A stretch of 9,314 nt of DNA from Dehalococcoidales bacterium (GCA_028718465.1 JAQULX010000084.1:1-9314), one strand, 5' to 3'; counted from the stretch's first letter, positions 1 through 6,523 are shown. The notes: generated by a model from the letters alone, not told the origin. A program made the numbers and translations.

Positions 1-249
1 ATAGCTCTGCCTTACGCTGAGAAGGTTGGAGGTTTTTTGGATGATATGCATATCCAGATGCCGCCTTTAAATTTGGTAAATTCAGGACGGCTTCATGCTT
101 ATATAGACCGATTCTGGGATGAGCGTGAAATATTAAAGAAAAAAATTGTCGAAACGCTTCCCGGGCTAATCAAACAGGCGCGTAAAACAAACCATATTGC
201 TGTAAAACTTCTTACCAAAAGCCAAGAGAAAGTTGGGGACCAGGTTTGA
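1..249 (+). CDS. csaB: Polysaccharide pyruvyl transferase, CsaB-like (C-terminal part only)
   Basis: This is the 3' end of a gene that begins before the window; the frame is open from base 1, giving 82 codons and a TGA stop. The fragment starts with IALPYAEKVGGFLDD, then a stretch ending in IDRFWDEREILKKK, then a basic amphipathic helix (LPGLIKQARKTNHIAVKLL). That order (a 'Y-x-x-K-V' loop, a W-x-x-R-x-x-L helix and a terminal 'LP-x-L-x-x-x-A-R' helix) is what I know from the C-terminus of CsaB-type pyruvyl transferases. CsaB adds a pyruvate ketal to the secondary cell-wall polysaccharide, which then anchors SLH-domain surface proteins. The TTG at 37 and ATG at 46 are internal, because homology extends upstream of both. 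The donor-binding core lies outside the window, so CsaB rather than another family member is an inference. Confidence 0.7.
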   Translation: MALPYAEKVGGFLDDMHIQMPPLNLVNSGRLHAYIDRFWDEREILKKKIVETLPGLIKQARKTNHIAVKLLTKSQEKVGDQV

Positions 250-327
250 TGCTGCCATACAGTAGTCGAAAAGATAAACAATATCAGTAATAAGCCAGGC
301 TGAACTTACACTGGCACTGCGGAAAGT

Positions 328-376
328 CAGGATCGTTTTGGGAAGGCAAATTAGGAATTTCCCTGGCAAAATCCTG
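328..376. other. Imperfect stem-loop between convergent genes
   Basis: The 170-bp gap between the convergent pyruvyl transferase and rtcB genes has no open frame of interest. It contains an imperfect hairpin: CAGGAT (328-333) pairs with ATCCTG (371-376), TTT (336-338) with AAA (368-370), and GGGAA (340-344) with TTCCC (359-363). Its position after two stop codons would suit a bidirectional terminator. There is no T-tract on either side, so termination is a guess. Confidence 0.25.
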
Positions 377-419
377 TTTCATGCATTTACCGGGGGCACT
401 ACTTCTTATACCTGCGAAG

Positions 420-1877
420 CTATCCCTTAATTACACCCAGCGGCCGGGTCCGGGCAATAATCCTGGAGATGCCGGAATTTTGGACCACCTCAACCACCCT
501 GGATACATCTTTATAGGCCTCTGAAGCCTCTTCCGCCAGTTCAGGAATGCTGCCGGCTCTCACGATAATCCCACGGCTTTCCAGTTCCAAAAGCACTTCC
601 TTACCTTTGAGTTCGCGTTTGGCGGCGGACCGGCTCTTGGCCCTTCCTGCCCCATGGCAGGTTGAGCCGAAGGTGTCCAGCATCCCCTTCTCAGTCCCTG
701 TCAGGATATAAGAGACTCGCCCCATGTCACCGGGAATCAACACCGGTTGGCCTATCCGGCTATATTTGGCAGGCAGTTCAGGGTGGCCAGGCGGAAAAGC
801 TCGAGTCGCCCCCTTACGGTGAACGCAAAGAGTTTGAGGCCTTCCATCGATGGAATGTTCCTCTATCTTGGCGATATTATGGGCCACATCATAAACTCCC
901 TCTAAGCCTGCTTCCTCCTCACAAACCCCCAGGGCCTGACAGAACGATTCCCTGACCCAATGGGTGATGCACTGGCGATTGGCCCAGGCGAAATTGGCTG
1001 CGCAGCGCATTGCAGAGAGATACGCCTGACCTTCCGGTGAACTGACAGGGCAGCAAGCTAACTGGCGGTCAGGGACCTGGATATTATACTTGAACATAGC
1101 CCGGGTCATTTCTTTAAGATAATCGCTGGCTACCTGGTGTCCGAGGCCACGTGAACCGCAATGGATAAGCAGCATTACTTGATTAATCCGGTCTATTCCC
1201 ATTACCCGGGCTATCCCGCTATCAAAAATTTTATCTATTGCCGCGACTTCAAGAAAATGGTTTCCTGATCCCAGAGTGCCTATTTGAGGTGATCCTCTGT
1301 CTTTGGCCCGGCGGCTTACCGTCTTCGGATCAGCCTCAGTCATACGTCCATTTTCCTCGGAAGTTTCGAGGTCTTCACTCTTCCCGTAACCATTCTTCAC
1401 GGCCCAGAATGCGCCTTCAGCCAGTACTTCATCAATCTCGCCTTCAAGGAGACTGATTCTTCCCTTTGAACCCAAACCGGAAGGAATATTTTTATATAGA
1501 GTATCCAACAGCACTTTTATTTTGGGATACACCTCATCATAGGAAAGATCGGTCTTTAATAACCTGACGCCGCAGTTTATGTCAAAGCCGACCCCTCCAG
1601 GCGAGACCACGCCATCGCTTCCGCCGGTTGCAGCTACACCGCCGATCGGGAAACCGTAACCCCAGTGAATATCCGGCATGGCCAGCGAATACTTTACAAT
1701 ACCCGGAAGAAAAGACACATTGGCCACCTGCTCGGGAGCCTGGTCTTCCACGATATCCTCCAGCATGTCCTGACTGGCGTAGATGACTCCGGGAACCCGC
1801 ATTCCGGCTTTGAAACTCAGCGGTATTCGCCAGCGAAAATCATCTATTTTCTCCAAATTCCCTCTCCACCTTACCAC
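420..1877 (-). CDS. rtcB: RNA-splicing ligase RtcB (3'-phosphate/5'-OH RNA ligase)
   Basis: RtcB joins RNA 2',3'-cyclic phosphate or 3'-phosphate ends to 5'-OH ends using GTP and Mn2+. In bacteria it acts in RNA repair; in archaea and animals it also performs tRNA splicing. The 485-residue product has the usual family length. It shows LPGIVKYSLAMPDIHWGYGF (57-76) and SPGGVGFDINCGVR (92-105). The Mn2+ ligands and active site appear as D99, C102, N206/H207 in GSGNHF, H239 in HCGSRGLGHQ, and H333 in AHNIAK. H408 in STCHGAGR is the histidine guanylated in the Pyrococcus enzyme (His404). All expected catalytic residues are present, so it should be active. The start is GTG with AGGAGG five bases upstream. 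It is the second gene after archease, nine bases after that stop. Confidence 0.97.
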   Translation of the reverse strand: MVRWRGNLEKIDDFRWRIPLSFKAGMRVPGVIYASQDMLEDIVEDQAPEQVANVSFLPGIVKYSLAMPDIHWGYGFPIGGVAATGGSDGVVSPGGVGFDINCGVRLLKTDLSYDEVYPKIKVLLDTLYKNIPSGLGSKGRISLLEGEIDEVLAEGAFWAVKNGYGKSEDLETSEENGRMTEADPKTVSRRAKDRGSPQIGTLGSGNHFLEVAAIDKIFDSGIARVMGIDRINQVMLLIHCGSRGLGHQVASDYLKEMTRAMFKYNIQVPDRQLACCPVSSPEGQAYLSAMRCAANFAWANRQCITHWVRESFCQALGVCEEEAGLEGVYDVAHNIAKIEEHSIDGRPQTLCVHRKGATRAFPPGHPELPAKYSRIGQPVLIPGDMGRVSYILTGTEKGMLDTFGSTCHGAGRAKSRSAAKRELKGKEVLLELESRGIIVRAGSIPELAEEASEAYKDVSRVVEVVQNSGISRIIARTRPLGVIKG

Positions 1878-1882
1878 GGCAA

Positions 1883-1888
1883 CCTCCT
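1883..1888 (-). promoter_or_regulatory. rtcB Shine-Dalgarno overlapping the archease stop codon
   Basis: On the minus strand the order is TAGGAGG, five bases, then GTG. The archease stop TAG (1889-1887) shares its last two bases with the AGGAGG (1888-1883) that serves rtcB. A ribosome finishing archease therefore sits on the rtcB initiation site, an arrangement typical of translational coupling. It also settles the GTG at 1877 as the rtcB start. Confidence 0.85.
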
Positions 1889-2297
1889 AGACATCCAGGA
1901 TGACTCGCACTTCGTTTTTCTCCTTGTCCACTTTAAGCATATGGTAGGTGGCTGACTTCACGCCCAGATTAAGCTGATGGCGGGCGGGATCGTATTTCTC
2001 CCCAAGGCATTTTGCCTTTAGGGTATTTTCATCCAGATGTGTAATATCGAACTTCGTAAAGATGATTCCTTCTGTGTCGAAATAATAAATAAGGCTATTC
2101 AGCCATTCTACCAGCAAGACTTCAATGTCAGATTCCTCGACTTCGATTATGCGCAATTCATTATCGCCGACCTTACTCAATTCAGTGATGATAGAAAACA
2201 TGGCATAAGCCGCATTGGAGAATGCCTCTGCCAGGTTATGGCCGTAGGCAGTTAACCCTACATCTGCCGTATGCTCGATTAATTCGTATCGTTTCAT
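1887..2297 (-). CDS. Archease (RtcB cofactor)
   Basis: Archease activates RtcB: it speeds guanylation of the ligase, allows multiple turnover and widens the NTPs accepted. The 136-residue product begins MKRYELIEHTADVGLTAYG and ends with LNLGVKSATYHMLKV...VRVILDV. Both are family signatures; D12 and the aspartate two residues from the C-terminus fit the conserved acidic metal-binding positions. The frame is open 34 codons further upstream, but I chose the ATG at 2297. Archeases start with this block, the upstream residues are not family-like, and a sigma-A promoter at 2314-2341 would start transcription just ahead of 2297. The ribosome site is weak (GATAGAGATAG). It is the first gene of the operon with rtcB; this adjacency is common in bacteria and archaea and supports joint function. 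Confidence 0.93.
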   Translation of the reverse strand: MKRYELIEHTADVGLTAYGHNLAEAFSNAAYAMFSIITELSKVGDNELRIIEVEESDIEVLLVEWLNSLIYYFDTEGIIFTKFDITHLDENTLKAKCLGEKYDPARHQLNLGVKSATYHMLKVDKEKNEVRVILDV

Positions 2298-2313
2298 TCT
2301 ATCTCTATCAAAC

Positions 2314-2341
2314 ATTATACAAATAATGAATGTGTTCTCAG
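2314..2341 (-). promoter_or_regulatory. Predicted sigma-A promoter of the archease-rtcB operon
   Basis: Read on the minus strand there is a perfect TATAAT at 2319-2314. A -35-like CTGAGA (4 of 6 matches to TTGACA) lies at 2341-2336, with a 16-base spacer. Transcription would start near 2307, leaving a leader of only about 10 bases before the archease ATG at 2297. The TATAAT overlaps an upstream in-frame ATG (2315), which argues against translation from there. Confidence 0.6.
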
Positions 2342-2491
2342 ACAGCAGTGTGCTGACATGAAATGTACCGGGACCATATCTCCCGTTCTTCAAAAGCAAA
2401 TATTATATACTTAGAATTAAGGGCAATGAGTCAGATCAATATTATTGAAACTGAAACCTGGTAAAAATAATCGATGACTGCGAACAGATAA

Positions 2492-2906
2492 CCTATTATA
2501 TTACAACTGAGAAAAATAAATAATCACTCCACACAGGATTATATCGGCGTGGTCATCAACTCTTTCCAAGACAGTCCGGTCCGAGTACGGGAACCCAGGT
2601 ATACAAAAAAAAGAGAGGGCTGCAGTTAAACATCTGGTACCTGCTGACACTCGGATTGCCTTGATCGTCAACAAGCAGCATGCTATCCATCATGTGGAAG
2701 AGGTAGGCTACATAGAATCCCCGGTAAGGATAGATTTAATATTAAAGGAGATTGATGTTGCTGATCTTTTTCAAAAAGTGAATAGCCGTCATTTCCGTAC
2801 AAATCATATCCGGGCAATTCATGACACTCGGGTGATGGGGAACAAAGCTCACTATTTTTTAAAAGGGCTGTGGACCGGGGCGTATTCCGCCCAGGTCTCA
2901 TCCTGA
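2492..2906 (+). pseudogene. Fragment of a GNAT-histone deacetylase fusion protein gene
   Basis: Two consecutive frames carry one recognisable protein stretch. The first (2492-2626) reads ...TQDYIGVVINSFQDSP, then VRVREPRYTKK. This resembles the linker between an N-terminal acetyltransferase and a C-terminal deacetylase-like domain in a bacterial fusion family. After a run of eight A (2605-2612) the reading continues one base later (ERAAVKHLVPADTRIALIVNK, to 2664-2675, then HHVEEVGYIESPVRI and HFRTNHIRAIHD, to 2825), which is the start of that HDAC-like domain. The GNAT domain, and the HDAC zinc and catalytic residues, are absent. From 2826 the frame stays open to 2906 but no longer looks like the family. 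So: upstream deletion, homopolymer frameshift and downstream deletion. The family identity comes from remembered linker and N-terminal motifs, not a search. Confidence 0.6.
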
Positions 2907-2979
2907 CTCAATCGTGCCTTTGGGTCCCATGATTGATTTAATCCAGAGGATAGGCCCAAAATACCGGGAGGTGATTCAT

Positions 2980-3204
2980 ATGTTTGAGAGGATTTTAGTT
3001 CCCTTAGATGGTTCCGAGGTATCGGAAATGGTAGTGCCTTATGCTGTCGAGATGGCTTCAATGTTCAACTCATCAATTGTTATTGCCGGAGCTTCTGATT
3101 CTTCCGGCTGGCAAGCCGTGGTAGAATGCCGCTCTTACCTGGAAAATCAGAGTAAGAAGATCGCAGGTAAGAAACCGGTGCTGGTGGTTCGTCCCAACCT
3201 GTAA
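2980..3204 (+). CDS. Universal stress protein (UspA family), internally deleted, 74 aa
   Basis: The product starts MFERILVPLDGSEVSEMVVPY, the standard first strand and helix of a UspA-fold protein. It ends KKPVLVVRPNL, the standard last strand. Usual members have about 140-150 residues; this one has 74. The missing middle would hold beta-strands 3-4 and the ATP-binding G-2x-G-9x-G-(S/T) motif. The join falls in or after NQSKKIAGK (residues 56-64), and the frame is kept across it. The start ATG has an excellent Shine-Dalgarno, GGGAGGTGA (2966-2974), five bases upstream; the open frame further up (to 2914) is not Usp-like. It is probably translatable but unlikely to fold as a normal nucleotide-binding Usp, and is best regarded as a decaying gene beside two other pseudogenes. 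Full-length Usp proteins are dimeric cytosolic stress factors. Confidence 0.75.
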   Translation: MFERILVPLDGSEVSEMVVPYAVEMASMFNSSIVIAGASDSSGWQAVVECRSYLENQSKKIAGKKPVLVVRPNL

Positions 3205-3246
3205 TCTATCTGAAATTTCACCTGCTGTAACCCCGGTTTGAAATGA

Positions 3247-4173
3247 TCAGGTTTCAGCCCAACGATTGCCTGCATATTGGTATGCAATCTTAGCAGCTTG
3301 CGATGGGGTTTTTCCATTAAGCGATTCCTGGGTTAAATAATAATTATAATATAACATCCAACCCTTTAAGACTAATTGAACCATATCGTTTAATTTGAGG
3401 CTGTTCATAAGAATCCGCCTTCTTTTAAGCATGGCTAGCCAAAACCTGGAAAACTTCATTTTTTCCTTTCTTGCCAAGGGTTCGATTTTAATATTACGAG
3501 CGTCAGCACCCAGAGTGATCTCCAACCCCTTTTGAAATTTAGCGATACTCCTGGTTATTAACACCTCAGGATTAATCCGAGCTCTATCAATAGTAGAATC
3601 TATCAGTATTTTTATATCTTCAAGGTTTCGGTTATATGATAAATTTGATGCGAGCAAATAATGAGTTAAAGCATCTAAAATATCCAACATCCAGTATTGC
3701 CTACCGCCAATCTTAATCGTGCTTTCATAGACTAGCCAGATATTTCCTACTTCCGGCTGATGATTTTTTATACTTTGTTGACCTTGTAAACTAATACGTC
3801 GTACCCATCGCAAGATAGTGGAATTAGAGGGATAGCAATTATAATCTTCTTCAAGTTGCTGTCGGATTAATTTCAGTGGCATACCTTTATAAAACATCGC
3901 TAAGGCAGAATTCACTGCAGGTAATGTTATTTTTGTCCCCGGATGAGTTTGGTTATCGGTAGACTTTCTTTTACATTCTTTACACCACCACTGTTATATA
4001 TTTTTATAGAAACCGTATTTAGAAATGTCTTTAGAGTTGCAATATTGATATCGGACCTCAACCAGTATGATATTAAAAGGAGTCTTGTCTTTAAATTTCT
4101 CCCAGGCTTCAAGAAAATCCTGATTATTTTTTATCGTTAATAAATATTTGGTCACGAAGGTAATATAACACAT
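3247..4173 (-). pseudogene. Decayed IS6/IS240-like DDE transposase gene
   Basis: One frame runs from an ATG at 4173 to TGA at 3247 (309 codons), broken only by TAA at 3996-3994. Before the stop: VEVRYQYCNSKDISKYGFYKN, a zinc-ribbon start whose first cysteine is Tyr. After it: QWWCKECKRKSTDN, then a helix-turn-helix (ALAMFYKGMPLKLIRQQL...STILRWVRR), then an RNase H-like core ending ESLNGKTPSQAAKI. The 222-codon piece from GTG 3915 is open, but the triad is gone. The usual D in 'W-V-A-D-E-T' is Y63 (LVYEST), the D in 'V-T-D' is R122 (LITRSI), and the E in 'I-E-R-F-H' is S156 (KFSRFW). Transposition activity is therefore not expected. No convincing terminal inverted repeats or target duplication were found. 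Family placement (DDE_Tnp_IS240 type) is from motif order and remains tentative. Confidence 0.75.
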
Positions 4174-4251
4174 TCAATCTTATAAGTGTAAGCAATTAGA
4201 AAATAGTTGGTTTAAAAATAGATTTTGTCTCTTTCGGACAGTAGTGTTTAG

Positions 4252-4277
4252 TTTCAACCATTATAGAATGGTTGAAA
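4252..4277. repeat. Perfect dyad R1 upstream of the ene-reductase promoter
   Basis: TTTCAACCATT (4252-4262) and AATGGTTGAAA (4267-4277) are perfect 11-base inverted arms around ATAG. No T-run follows, so it is not an ordinary terminator. It is related to R2 (4330-4354) and R3 (4452-4469) through the core AACCAT...ATGG. Relative to the predicted promoter at 4290-4319 it lies roughly 50-75 bases upstream of the start site, a position suited to a regulator binding site. Confidence 0.6.
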
Positions 4278-4289
4278 TATAAAAATGAA

Positions 4290-4319
4290 TTGACACCAAT
4301 TTCATTTACTTTGTATCAT
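4290..4319 (+). promoter_or_regulatory. Predicted sigma-A promoter for the ene-reductase gene
   Basis: A perfect -35 TTGACA (4290-4295) is followed after an 18-base spacer by TATCAT (4314-4319), a 5/6 match to TATAAT. The start would be near 4326, giving a leader of about 205 bases to the ATG at 4531. The promoter sits between dyads R1 and R2. It is the best promoter match I found in the 357-base gap between the transposase remnant and the ene-reductase gene. Confidence 0.55.
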
Positions 4320-4329
4320 TCTCGAAAAG

Positions 4330-4354
4330 GTTTAACTATCAGGATGGTTGGAAC
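4330..4354. repeat. Imperfect dyad R2 at the predicted transcription start
   Basis: The left arm GTTTAACTAT and right arm ATGGTTGGAAC are imperfect inverted copies separated by four bases (the core AACTAT-N4-ATGGTT is symmetric at 5 of 6 positions). The site would occupy about +5 to +29 of the predicted ene-reductase transcript, where a bound repressor would block transcription. R3 shares its left half and spacing. Confidence 0.5.
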
Positions 4355-4451
4355 AATCGCGTTTCTGATAAAATCCAATTATTATCTCTCGGTGTTGATT
4401 AGAGCGACTTCTTCTGTCCGGGCTCTTACAAATTGATAATCTACACGCTAA

Positions 4452-4469
4452 GTTTAACCATTCTGATGG
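4452..4469. repeat. Partial dyad R3 in the ene-reductase leader
   Basis: GTTTAACCATTCTGATGG matches R2 in 13 of 18 positions with the same half-site spacing (GTTTAAC, then ATGG at the same distance). Its right arm decays after ATGG. It lies about 60 bases before the ene-reductase ribosome site and may be a weak third binding site. Confidence 0.4.
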
Positions 4470-4530
4470 GATATCGATAATCTCTCTTCTTTAAAATGTG
4501 TAAATAATAAATATATTTTTGGAGGTAGTT

Positions 4531-6480
4531 ATGTCCATTAGTTCATATAAATTACTCGAGCCTTTGAAATTAGGGCAGGTTACCCTGAAAAATCGTATAG
4601 CACTCGCTCCAATTGGATCCTGGTATGCTCCTCCTGACGGGTATTGCAACCAGAGACTTATTGATTATTATGTCCGATATGCTAAAGGTGGAGTAGGACT
4701 TATCATAGGCGAGTTTTTACGTGTCAATGATACTGATAGTGCATATGCTGCTAATATGGCTATTCCCAACAACCGCTATATCTACGGCTATGCCGAACTG
4801 GCGGAATCAGTCCATAATGAAGGTGCCTGCATGGTATTCCAAATTGGCCACGCCGGAGGCAATACCCGACCTGATCAGATTAATGGTTTAACGCCTATCG
4901 CACCCTCTCCTTTTGTCAATCATGACGGTGTAACGACACGTGAGATGACGCTGGAGGATATCCAGAGAGTTCAGAATGATTTTGTCTCCACTGCCTCCAG
5001 GTTACAGATTGCAGGCTTTGATGGAGTGGAGCTGCATACTGCTCATGGCTATCTGCTAAGTGAATTTCTCAGTCCTAGATACAATCACAGAAAAGACGCC
5101 TATGGCGGATCCCTGGAAAACCGGTCCCGGATCATCGTAGAAATCTATGATCGCATACGTGCTATATGCGGCGCTAACTTTATCATTGGTCTCAGGGTCA
5201 ATGTCAATGAGAATTTCCCTGGACATATGGACGGACTGATTATGGAAGACGTGGTGGCCTACGCCAGGATGATGCAATCCCGAGGGATAGATTACATCAG
5301 CTGCAGCGGCGCGGATATTATCAACCAGAAAGCGGCCTGCCCTACCATGTACATGGCAAGGGGATATAATATCGCCAATACCGAAATAGTAAAGAAAGCG
5401 GTTAAGGTTCCGGTAATATGTGCCGGTGGTTTTAATGTTGAGTTGGGTGAGCAAACCCTCCGTGAAGGAAAAGTAGACCTGGTCGCTATAGCCAGGGGAT
5501 TGATTGCTGATCAAGATTTACCCCGTAAATTAATGGAAGGCCGGATTGAAGATATTCGTCCTTGTATCCTGGGAGGAATTGGTTGCCAGAGCAGGGCTCG
5601 TTTCAATCGTACCTTAAAATGCGAAATTAACCCGAGCATCGGTGTAGAATCGATGATTAATAATGCGAACACACCAGCCATTCACCCAAAGAAAGTAGTG
5701 GTGATTGGAGGTGGGCCGGGTGGTATGGAAGCTGCCAGATTAGCCGCTCATCGTGGTCATAAAGTAACGATTTATGAGAAGACCCATGAGCTAGGTGGGC
5801 GTCTGATTGAGGCTTCAATACCCGAGTTTAAGAAAGACATCCGTCCACTCATCGCCTGGCTAAAGACTCAGATTCAAAAAGAAAAAGTGGAAGTTAAATT
5901 AGGTATTGAAGCTACTCCTGAATTGTTTAATAAGGAAAAGCCCGATGTACTGATCGTATCTATTGGTGCGGAATATTCCCTGCCTGAGGAAATAATCAAA
6001 GATAAAGTTAATATTCTTGTGCCGGAAGAAGTAACTATCGGCAAAAAGAAGGTTGGAGATAGGGTTATAGTAACCGGTGGAGGTTCCATCGGCTGTGACC
6101 TGGCTATTTATCTGGCTGAGAGCCAGAAAAAGCACGTTACTCTAACTACTCGCCAGGATGAGGTCATGAAAGATTATGATGAGATCTTAACTGCCATCAG
6201 TATCAGGGAGAGACTGTCAACCGCCGGTGTGAAAGTGAAGACCGGAGTAACTCTTCAAGGCTTTTCCGCGGGCAAAGCCGCCTTCCTGGACGGAGAAGGG
6301 ATTACCTGGCAACTAGATGCAGACACCGTAGTGGTGTCGGGAGGTTTGGCACCGAGATCGGATGCCGCTGTCATGTTCGAGAAATCGGCTTCTAAAGTTT
6401 ATTACATTGGAGATTGTGTTAAGGTGGGCAGAATCTGGGATGCTTTCCATACCGCATGGCGAGCAGTATTGGATTTCTAA
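4531..6480 (+). CDS. Old Yellow Enzyme-type ene-reductase (2,4-dienoyl-CoA reductase / enoate reductase family)
   Basis: This 649-residue flavoprotein has the FadH / enoate reductase architecture. Residues 1 to about 340 form an FMN-binding TIM barrel. H169 and H172 in ELHTAHGYLLSEFLSP, Y174 and YGGSLENRSR are the substrate and flavin signatures, with QIGHAGG and AIARGLIADQDLP further family blocks. FAD and NAD(P)H Rossmann folds follow (VVVIGGGPGG near 389-398; VIVTGGGSIG near 512-521), with a closing YIGDC. NAD(P)H electrons pass via FAD and a [4Fe-4S] cluster to FMN, which reduces an activated C=C bond. The cluster motif is odd: C345, C352 and C364 stand where family members have C-x2-C-x3-C-x11-C, but the second cysteine is G348. 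ATG 4531 is preceded by GGAGG at a five-base gap; the TTG at 4519 lies before that site. The natural substrate is unknown; a terminator-like hairpin follows. Confidence 0.92.
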   Translation: MSISSYKLLEPLKLGQVTLKNRIALAPIGSWYAPPDGYCNQRLIDYYVRYAKGGVGLIIGEFLRVNDTDSAYAANMAIPNNRYIYGYAELAESVHNEGACMVFQIGHAGGNTRPDQINGLTPIAPSPFVNHDGVTTREMTLEDIQRVQNDFVSTASRLQIAGFDGVELHTAHGYLLSEFLSPRYNHRKDAYGGSLENRSRIIVEIYDRIRAICGANFIIGLRVNVNENFPGHMDGLIMEDVVAYARMMQSRGIDYISCSGADIINQKAACPTMYMARGYNIANTEIVKKAVKVPVICAGGFNVELGEQTLREGKVDLVAIARGLIADQDLPRKLMEGRIEDIRPCILGGIGCQSRARFNRTLKCEINPSIGVESMINNANTPAIHPKKVVVIGGGPGGMEAARLAAHRGHKVTIYEKTHELGGRLIEASIPEFKKDIRPLIAWLKTQIQKEKVEVKLGIEATPELFNKEKPDVLIVSIGAEYSLPEEIIKDKVNILVPEEVTIGKKKVGDRVIVTGGGSIGCDLAIYLAESQKKHVTLTTRQDEVMKDYDEILTAISIRERLSTAGVKVKTGVTLQGFSAGKAAFLDGEGITWQLDADTVVVSGGLAPRSDAAVMFEKSASKVYYIGDCVKVGRIWDAFHTAWRAVLDF

Positions 6481-6523
6481 TTATTTCTGTTTATATCTGT
6501 CAAATCTTTTTCCTCCTTGAAGC

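Noticed and set aside
294..315. GCCAG/CTGGC inverted repeat as a terminator for the pyruvyl transferase or rtcB
   Set aside because: Only 5 base pairs with a 12-base loop and no T-run on either strand.
662..955. Plus-strand open frame of 97 codons inside rtcB
   Set aside because: Antisense to a well-conserved gene, no recognisable domain and no ribosome site; a shadow of rtcB codon use.
1665..1955. Plus-strand open frame of 96 codons across the rtcB/archease junction
   Set aside because: Opposite to two recognised conserved genes, no family features.
2298..2399. Archease N-terminal extension of 34 codons
   Set aside because: Archeases begin at the MKRYELIEHTADVG block; the extension has no family similarity and the predicted promoter lies within it.
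3211..3220. 10-base palindrome TGAAATTTCA near the transposase end as a terminal repeat
   Set aside because: No matching inverted copy at the other end of the transposase remnant; AT-rich palindromes of this size occur by chance.
3927..4140. Short open frames on both strands in the transposase remnant
   Set aside because: They lie in other frames of the decayed N-terminal zinc-ribbon region, which is explained by the pseudogene frame.
4235..4420. Inverted pair CGGACAG (4235-4241) / CTGTCCG (4414-4420) as ends of a small transposable element
   Set aside because: Only 7 bases match exactly, with partial similarity just outside. No flanking target duplication was seen and the interval holds the promoter and dyads. 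Too weak to call.
4252..4469. Repeated AACCAT/ATGG motifs as a CRISPR array
   Set aside because: Only three copies, with different lengths and unequal spacing (about 79 and 122 bases), each itself a dyad and imperfectly conserved, beside a promoter. Operator-like sites explain them better.
5056..5514. Minus-strand open frame of 152 codons inside the ene-reductase gene
   Set aside because: Longest antisense frame in the window, but it lies wholly within the conserved TIM-barrel coding region and shows no recognisable motif.
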